64,000 nucleotides of DNA from Rostratula benghalensis (lineage: Eukaryota > Chordata > Aves > Charadriiformes > Rostratulidae): contig VXAI01000444.1 in the NCBI GenBank assembly GCA_013399305.1, forward strand, positions 62,001 to 126,000, given 5' to 3'. Below, in pieces: positions 60,301 to 64,000 of this stretch. Position 1 is the first letter of the stretch, and every line of letters starts with the position of its first letter. A program made the position numbers and the translations under genes. A model generated the notes under the pieces. The model worked only from the letters and a program-made list of their open reading frames with translations. It made no database searches and had not been told where the DNA came from.

Positions 60301-63217
60301 AGCTGGAAGTTGACAGTGGGATATTGTATGTGTCCAGATGTTGAACTGCTTGCATTCTGCTCTGTGTCTTCCCGTTCAGTTTCAGCAGAGGCATAGTAGA
60401 CCTTTTGGATCAGCAATGTCTTCTGTTTGGGATTTTCTGGCTCCCAACCAGCAAGCTTTCTGGACACCTGAAATGATCTGTGCCTCGTGCACACTGTATA
60501 TCACATGAAATCCCTGGCTGAAGCCCTCCTGCAACAGCACACATAAGCACTGGAAGGAGTTGTGTAGCTTCCTCCTGCCTAGAGCACATGCTCTTCTCTC
60601 CCCGTTCTCAGGCCCTTTCCTTATATGTAGTGCTTCCTTGCATTCCTGTTTGTCTCTCTCTAGCTCTCATTGGAATGCAGATTCTTTGTAGAACTGGGTG
60701 TTGGGATGAAATTCTCCTTTGGTCCCAGTCTTGGAGCTCACCTATAAAGCTTTGGTTCTTTAACATTAAGCAGAAGCGGAAGACTTTCCTAAACCAGTGA
60801 TTTGTATCTGCATAAGCCTTACTGAGGCTGAGGAGCTAACTTACCCCATCTCAAGATACCTTTGTACACCTGCAGCAGCATGTGCACTGCCATTTGTAAA
60901 AGTGCAGTCACTTTTCCAAAGCATGGCACCTTAACAGTCATGTTACAGAAACACTTCATGTAGTCTAGGTACAGTTTGGAGTCACTGACCTCTATGTTAT
61001 TGTTCACAGGGGAATGATGTGTACAGAGGCAGTTTAATGCTTCAGTATTTTTAAGAGTATCATTTCTTTACTTGTGAAAAAGATTATGTTCCCTGTCTTT
61101 CAATTCTGCTTTTTTACAGGAGGAACTGCAGGCGAATCTAGATTTGATCCAAACATACCGGCTTCATATTGCGCAGGACATTAACCAAGATAACCTTCAG
61201 CTGTTCCTCACCTCATACAACAGGTACAGGATTCCCTTTTGCCTGTTTGATTGCTCCTTCAGCTTCCCTGCTCAGTAGATTTGCCACCATGTGTATTATT
61301 CTATTGGACATTATGTCATATGAACCTTTCTCCTATAAAAGGTAATAGTCTTCAGCCATTGAGCTGGGCCAAGCCCAGCCCTCGTGCTGGCCCTCATGCC
61401 TGCTTGACCCTTTCACACCCCAGTTCTTCCTAGGCACACAGCAAGCTTGCCCTGGCAGTGTGGATGCTGTTTCCTGGTGGTGACTGCTGGGAACAAAGGA
61501 AGTGATAACCTGTTGCCTGGCTGCTGGAGCCAACACTCCTGGTTGGATTTTTTATGCTCCCATGATAACCTGTTTCTTCTGCTGATTTGATGGAGAGTTG
61601 TTCTGTTTTGTCTTTCAGTCGTAGAGATCTGGAAATTGAGAGACCAGTTCTTGGCATCAATGAAAATACTGCAAAAACGCTCAAGTAAGTTGCTCTGAAT
61701 GAGCCTAAGTTAGTTACTGTGCAGTCCCTTCAGCAGAGAAGCTGTTGCTGCTTCTCAGGAAGAACCCCCAAGCCCAGGCAGTGGGAAGACTGTTTGGACA
61801 GCCCCCGGCTGTGGTGCAGTGCTGTCAGCTGGAGTGGGGCAGAGAGGTATCTGGAAGGCCTTTTGTTTTGTAAGAACACACTGAGACTCTCCAGTGTATC
61901 CACGCAGCAATAACTGTACTTGCTGAGCTGTTAGTTTGGTTGTTTTGCATGAAAAATTAGGGGGGCAGGTTTTGGTTTGTTGCCACTGACTGCCTTCCCC
62001 TGCCTTACTGAAAAGTTACCTGCACAATTCTCCCACAGATGGCAGTGGGTTCTGAAAGCAGAGAATGCAGTGGTGGTTTCCCACCTTGGCAGTGGCTCTT
62101 GCATTTGGGAGGGGATAGTCTGTGCAGGGTACAGCTGAGAAGGGACAGACACTGGAGAACTAGTGATGATCAGCACAAGGGAAGTACAAGTAAATTTTCA
62201 GATTTCAAGCAAGAAAGCAAAATTGGCAAATTATCTCCAACGTGGCAACCACATGAAGATTGTGAATTGCAGTGCTGAGGCAGGATGCCTGGGCTGGGCT
62301 AGAGAACACTGCCCAGGCTCTGCTCTTCATTCCTGGGAAGCTGTATGGACTCTAGATCTTGGATAACCTAAAAGAGGTGGATTTCCCTGCTTGCTCTCCA
62401 GGTAAAAGCCCATCGTGCTGCGCTCTGTCTTGCAGGCAGCTGTAGGTCACAGAGCACTGTCTGTCCATTCAAGTGACTCACAGGGATCTGCAGACCCCTA
62501 AATTGTTTCTTGGGGAAGTGTGGCTCTCTGTGCCAGTAGGCTTACACATAGACCCTCTGTCTCCACTGGCTCTGAGCCTCTCTAGTCTCATATTTGTCAT
62601 GTAGTCAACACACAAAAGTGGGACCTTGATCTGTAAATGAATAGTGTAAATTCACAGCCAGAGATCCTCCTATGTGTTTTACACATTGAATGTTAATTGT
62701 TCTTCTAGAATTAAGATACATATAAAACTGGATGTGAAGGCACAAATTTGCCATCAGAGGCTTTGATATGACGTTTTTCAATATATTCCCCAATATCTTC
62801 TGTGCTTCTTTCTAAAATCCAAACCAAAATAGAGGGTAGGGGCAGCAGCCAGCCTCAGAAGCATTAAAATCTCTTGGACTCTGGTTTTCCTTAAATTCCT
62901 ACCAGATGTTCATTTCAGTGAACACGCTCCCTTTTGCTGCCTGAGATGGTGTTTCTCCCAGCCCTAAGCACATCTTTTAACGTGTATGCAACAGTACTGG
63001 CAGTTGGTGTGTAAGTTGGTGCTGCAAAATGCTGTAGTGTGGTGTTGTGGCAAGCAGGGATTTTGCTGAGCATTGTTAGCCTTTCATGAGGCTGTTGGTT
63101 CACAAAGCTTAACCTTCTCAGAAATTCCTTTGATGTACTGTAACATTGTTTTGGGTTTTGACTAGGTGCCCTGCCTTGCTAGTGGTTGGTGACAACTCCC
63201 CTGCTGTGGAAGCAGTG
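36278..63217 (+). CDS. NDRG3: NDRG3 coding region, 11 exons, 3' end beyond window
   Basis: Protein NDRG3, an alpha/beta-hydrolase-fold member of the NDRG family. The family is cytoplasmic and generally regarded as non-enzymatic; NDRG3 is known as an oxygen- and lactate-responsive regulator of Raf-ERK signalling. Coding exons are 36278-36334, 39110-39145, 55439-55544, 56249-56369, 57196-57258, 57589-57649, 59285-59371, 59896-59952, 61120-61223, 61619-61684 and 63166-63217. They total 810 bases (270 codons) with matching phases and GT-AG borders throughout. The N-terminus [19 protein letters not shown] is diagnostic of NDRG3 rather than NDRG1, 2 or 4. The nucleophile elbow reads I-G-L-G-A-G (residues 135-140), with Gly138 in place of the catalytic Ser, as in other NDRGs. 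The C-terminal exons, including the variable phospho-rich tail, are outside the window. No frameshift or stop was seen. Confidence 0.96.
36335..37105. other. NDRG3 intron 2, left part
   Basis: No repeat or exon recognised. T-rich stretch at 36,690-36,735. Confidence 0.6.
37110..37443 (-). mobile_element. ERV LTR copy in NDRG3 intron 2, minus orientation
   Basis: Same family as the LTR at 10,110-10,560. On the minus strand it starts TGCCCTGGTTTCAGCTAAT near 37443 and has a TATA box (GTATATAAAT, 37223-37214). The GAAGCAGAAAAGGCTCCTTG and CATCACTTAGCAACA segments match in order. It is antisense to NDRG3. U5 and left end are unclear. Confidence 0.7.
37905..37988 (-). mobile_element. Short CR1 fragment, antisense
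   Basis: Plus-strand CCACCCAACCTGTATTTGTG and GTGCAGGACCCTGCACTTGG are characteristic antisense CR1 ORF2 text. About 85 bases, both ends cut. It lies in NDRG3 intron 2. Confidence 0.75.
37990..39105. other. NDRG3 intron 2, right part
   Basis: Unique sequence ending in the T-rich tract of the exon 3 acceptor. Overlapping frames at 38,420-38,830 on both strands are unrecognised. Confidence 0.5.
39110..39145 (+). CDS. NDRG3: NDRG3 exon 3: residues 20-31
   Basis: A 36-base exon encoding [12 protein letters not shown]. The acceptor follows a long T/C tract (39,078-39,100) and ends AACAG; the donor is GTAAGA. It is phase 0 on both sides, so skipping it would delete 12 residues without a frameshift. 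It covers the divergent N-terminal segment before the hydrolase fold. A 16.3 kb intron follows. Confidence 0.95.
39146..43735. other. NDRG3 intron 3, left part
   Basis: Unique sequence. Small structures: a 15-base direct repeat GTACACCTTTAGTAC at 40039-40053 and 40056-40070, an 8-bp-arm palindrome at 41508-41527, and a short (AC)n near 42,370-42,385. No exon. Confidence 0.6.
43738..45302 (-). mobile_element. CR1 LINE with reverse-transcriptase relic, antisense
   Basis: The longest CR1 in the window, in NDRG3 intron 3. It runs from the 3' tail (TCATAGAATCAT on the plus strand) at left to a 5' truncation near 45,300. The minus-strand frame at 44791-45417 has RT blocks ([39 protein letters not shown]). 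A second frame, 44218-44655, continues with [13 protein letters not shown], where the F/YADD catalytic box reads SADD. Stops and shifts separate the frames, so it is inactive. Confidence 0.93.
45303..49925. other. NDRG3 intron 3, middle part
   Basis: About 4.6 kb with no exon or named repeat. The first 120 bases extend the CR1 reading frame and may be further degenerate CR1. Frames near 47,304 and 48,134 are short and unrecognised. Confidence 0.5.
49960..51140 (+). mobile_element. CR1 LINE, sense, internally deleted
   Basis: It begins with ORF2 text around TTTGCCTCTATCTTCAG (50,010), CAGCCTCCTGAGCTGGATGG and GAACAACCCC. It then jumps at about 50,195 to the later RT region ([20 protein letters not shown]) and continues through [19 protein letters not shown] to the tail ending GATTCTGTGATTCTGTC. 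The central RT catalytic region is missing. A 3 x 21-base repeat sits at the junction. Open frames 50328-50567 and 50501-50899 are offset by a shift. Confidence 0.9.
50129..50191 (+). repeat. Three 21-base tandem units inside CR1
   Basis: Units at 50129-50149, 50150-50170 and 50171-50191 share the pattern CTSGTNGCC...TCA. The 21-base period keeps a frame, giving three heptapeptides of the type LVAxxxS. It sits exactly where the CR1 internal deletion occurs. Confidence 0.75.
51141..55438. other. NDRG3 intron 3, right part
   Basis: About 4.3 kb with no recognised exon. A G run lies at 53,836-53,845. Frames up to 154 codons (52,089-52,553 minus) overlap others on the opposite strand and are unrecognised. 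Confidence 0.5.
55439..55544 (+). CDS. NDRG3: NDRG3 exon 4: residues 32-66
   Basis: A 106-base exon after CTCTGCAG, ending before GTAAGCC in phase 1. It starts the hydrolase fold: EHDIET, then the GxVHVT strand, the [15 protein letters not shown] stretch (residues 50-64, the family-signature strand and turn) and LN. His67 is split across the intron to exon 5. Confidence 0.97.
55990..56058 (+). mobile_element. CR1 3' tail fragment, sense, in intron 4
   Basis: About 69 bases of the CR1 3' end: GGGATTGGACTGGATGATC, AAGGTCCCTTCCAATCCCTG, then GTCTGTGATTCTGTC. It lies 190 bases upstream of NDRG3 exon 5 and is complementary to the antisense CR1 in intron 5. Confidence 0.88.
56249..56369 (+). CDS. 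NDRG3: NDRG3 exon 5: residues 67-106
   Basis: A 121-base exon after TTGTTGTAG, ending before GTAAGAA in phase 2. It contains [21 protein letters not shown] (as [10 protein letters not shown] then [11 protein letters not shown]) and GQQEGA, among the most conserved parts of the NDR family. The exon is flanked by two CR1 fragments in opposite orientations. Its length is not a multiple of three, so skipping would shift the frame. Confidence 0.97.
56788..57115 (-). mobile_element. CR1 3' end, antisense, in intron 5
   Basis: It starts with CATAGAATCATAGAGTGG (tail) and runs through GGTTGGAAGGGACCTTAAAT, CCCTCCAACCTGGCCTTGAA and ACTTCTTCCTGAGATCTAAT. It lies between NDRG3 exons 5 and 6, ending about 80 bases before the exon 6 acceptor. 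Confidence 0.92.
57196..57258 (+). CDS. NDRG3: NDRG3 exon 6: residues 107-127
   Basis: A 63-base exon after GGTTTTCAG, donor GTAAGTC, phase 2 on both sides. It encodes [20 protein letters not shown], the helix preceding the nucleophile-elbow strand. The antisense CR1 in the preceding intron ends about 80 bases upstream of this acceptor. Confidence 0.96.
57589..57649 (+). CDS. NDRG3: NDRG3 exon 7: residues 128-148, nucleophile elbow
   Basis: A 61-base exon after TATTTCAG, donor GTAAGTA. It encodes [20 protein letters not shown]. The elbow G-x-S-x-G of active hydrolases is here G136-L-G138-A-G140, so no nucleophile is present. Loss of the catalytic Ser is typical of the NDRG family, which is consistent with a non-enzymatic binding role. 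Confidence 0.97.
57650..59284. other. NDRG3 intron 7
   Basis: 1.6 kb of unique sequence with no repeat recognised. The frame at 58,535-58,924 overlaps one on the opposite strand and is not supported. Confidence 0.6.
59285..59371 (+). CDS. NDRG3: NDRG3 exon 8: residues 149-177
   Basis: An 87-base, phase-0 exon after CTCCCCACAG, donor GTGAGAT. It encodes [20 protein letters not shown] then GWIDWAASK, the conserved strand after the elbow and the entry to the cap domain. Skipping would remain in frame. Confidence 0.97.
59896..59952 (+). CDS. NDRG3: NDRG3 exon 9: residues 178-196
   Basis: A 57-base, phase-0 exon. The acceptor chosen is CTCTTCAG at 59,895, giving [19 protein letters not shown], which aligns with the family. 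A second TTTTCAG eight bases downstream would break the frame. The last residue is His where human NDRG3 has Gln. It encodes part of the helical cap. Donor is GTAAGTA. Confidence 0.94.
59953..61119. other. NDRG3 intron 9
   Basis: Unique intronic sequence with no repeat or exon recognised. Confidence 0.6.
61120..61223 (+). CDS. NDRG3: NDRG3 exon 10: residues 197-230
   Basis: A 104-base exon after TTTTTTACAG, ending in phase 2 before GTACAG. It encodes [20 protein letters not shown], then [14 protein letters not shown]. These are cap-domain helices. Ser231 is split across the intron. Confidence 0.96.
61619..61684 (+). CDS. NDRG3: NDRG3 exon 11: residues 231-252
   Basis: A 66-base exon after GTCTTTCAG, donor GTAAGTT, phase 2 on both sides. 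It encodes [20 protein letters not shown] then [12 protein letters not shown] is a strong family match; the GINENTAKT part is the variable loop. Skipping would stay in frame. Confidence 0.96.
61685..63165. other. NDRG3 intron 11
   Basis: 1.5 kb of unique intronic sequence with no repeat or exon recognised. Confidence 0.6.
63166..63217 (+). CDS. NDRG3: NDRG3 exon 12: residues 253-270, last exon in window
   Basis: A 52-base exon after TTTTGACTAG, ending in phase 0 before GTATGT. It encodes [18 protein letters not shown]. The LLVVGD strand is where the catalytic acid sits in true hydrolases. The next exon, expected to begin with the VECNS-type segment, is not in the window. The donor lies in a perfect 9-bp-arm hairpin. 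Confidence 0.95.
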
Positions 63218-63218
63218 G

Positions 63219-63240
63219 TATGTATATGTGAATATACATA
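63219..63240 (+). repeat. Perfect inverted repeat at exon 12 donor
   Basis: TATGTATAT and ATATACATA, 9-base arms with a 4-base loop (GTGA). The left arm begins at the T of the donor GT, so an RNA hairpin would cover the 5' splice site. Confidence 0.85.
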
Positions 63241-64000
63241 TATGTATATCTGATATTAGCTACACAAATCACTTAGCAAACCTGCCTCACCCAGCAGTGC
63301 TTTCACCTTGCACAGAAGGTGGTTCTTTGTCCGGAGTTCTTTTCTAGTCCCCCAGCTATTGTGGCCTGTCAGCCAGTAGTGGGAGAGCCAGGGCTCAGGA
63401 GACTTAATAGTCGTGCAGGACAGCTCTTAGGTGAGGGTGGCAAGATTGGAATAAGAGTCCTTGTGCCCAGACATCTTGCTTGACAAGTGATGCAGAGGAC
63501 CCTTTCAGGAACTCACGTCTTCCCCTGAGCTCTGCCACGCTGCTGCCTAGAGTTCAGTTCAAGTCATGAATTCCTGTTCTCTTGTTGTTGTACTGAGGCT
63601 ACCTAGGGTTTAAAAATAAACAATGTGACTCCAGTTCCTGTGGTGGGGAGTCACACAGAGCTCTGCAAAAGCAGTGTATCATAGGGACAGCAACACTTAC
63701 AAGTACCTCCTTCCTGTTGCTCCACACACCTAAAACCCACTTCCCTCCCAGCACAGTTATAAATGGGGCATAGCACAGCTGCAGTGTGGTTGTGGTGGGT
63801 GTTGCTCCTCCCCTTCAGCCAGTGTCTGTGGGGAGACCAGGGGTTTGTGATCAAAAGCAGTTGTCTTAAGAAACCATGGAGAAGTGCAGGAGCCTCCTGA
63901 ACCAGTAGCTTGGACCTAGGAGCTGTGCATGGAGAACTGCTGCCAGATGTTTTCTGGTCATGGGCTATTGCCTTTTCATCAGCCTGGCCTGGAAGTCTGA
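63241..64000. other. NDRG3 intron 12, cut by window end
   Basis: Intronic sequence with no further NDRG3 exon visible before the window ends. Confidence 0.7.

Noticed and set aside
1..64000. tRNA, rRNA, snoRNA, CRISPR or prokaryotic features
   Set aside because: No convincing structure or array was seen. The window is vertebrate nuclear DNA.

Overview
This is a stretch of bird nuclear genome. The repeat content points to a bird: several 5'-truncated CR1 LINEs with the characteristic ATTCTGTG-type 3' tails, and copies of a bird endogenous-retrovirus LTR that begins TGTCCTG and ends in CCACGACAA. Unique sequence dominates, introns are of moderate size, and promoters sit in CpG islands. Nothing is prokaryotic in character. 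There is one 345-base assembly gap (29,362-29,706).

The one gene I identify with confidence is NDRG3 (N-myc downstream-regulated gene 3) on the + strand. Eleven coding exons join in frame from the ATG at 36,278 to 63,217 and encode residues 1-270. The remaining roughly 100 residues lie past the right edge. The first coding exon opens with a 3' splice site and untranslated leader, so at least one non-coding exon lies upstream. The CpG island at 17.4-18.3 kb is the best promoter candidate, giving a first intron of about 18 kb.

Layout: 1-5.9 kb is AT-rich and without recognised genes, possibly introns of a minus-strand gene. 5.9-7.3 kb is a CpG-island promoter (NRF1 and ETS-like sites) with a possible minus-strand first coding exon. 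7.3-17.4 kb holds a microsatellite, an ERV/LTR cluster (9.5-11.5 kb), a young antisense CR1 (12.2-12.8 kb) and an ancient antisense CR1 relic (13.9-14.4 kb). 17.4-18.3 kb is the second CpG island. 18.3-36.2 kb is presumed NDRG3 intron 1, containing a possible small two-exon ORF, another ancient CR1, the gap and a young CR1. 36.2-63.2 kb holds the NDRG3 coding exons, with CR1 and LTR insertions in the introns. 63.2-64 kb is intron.

I found no evidence of a new biological system. The items most worth a second look are an inverted CR1 pair flanking NDRG3 exon 5 (possible circular RNA or exon skipping), a perfect hairpin covering the 5' splice site of exon 12, a frame-preserving two-exon small ORF sharing the likely NDRG3 promoter, and a possible minus-strand gene starting in the first CpG island.
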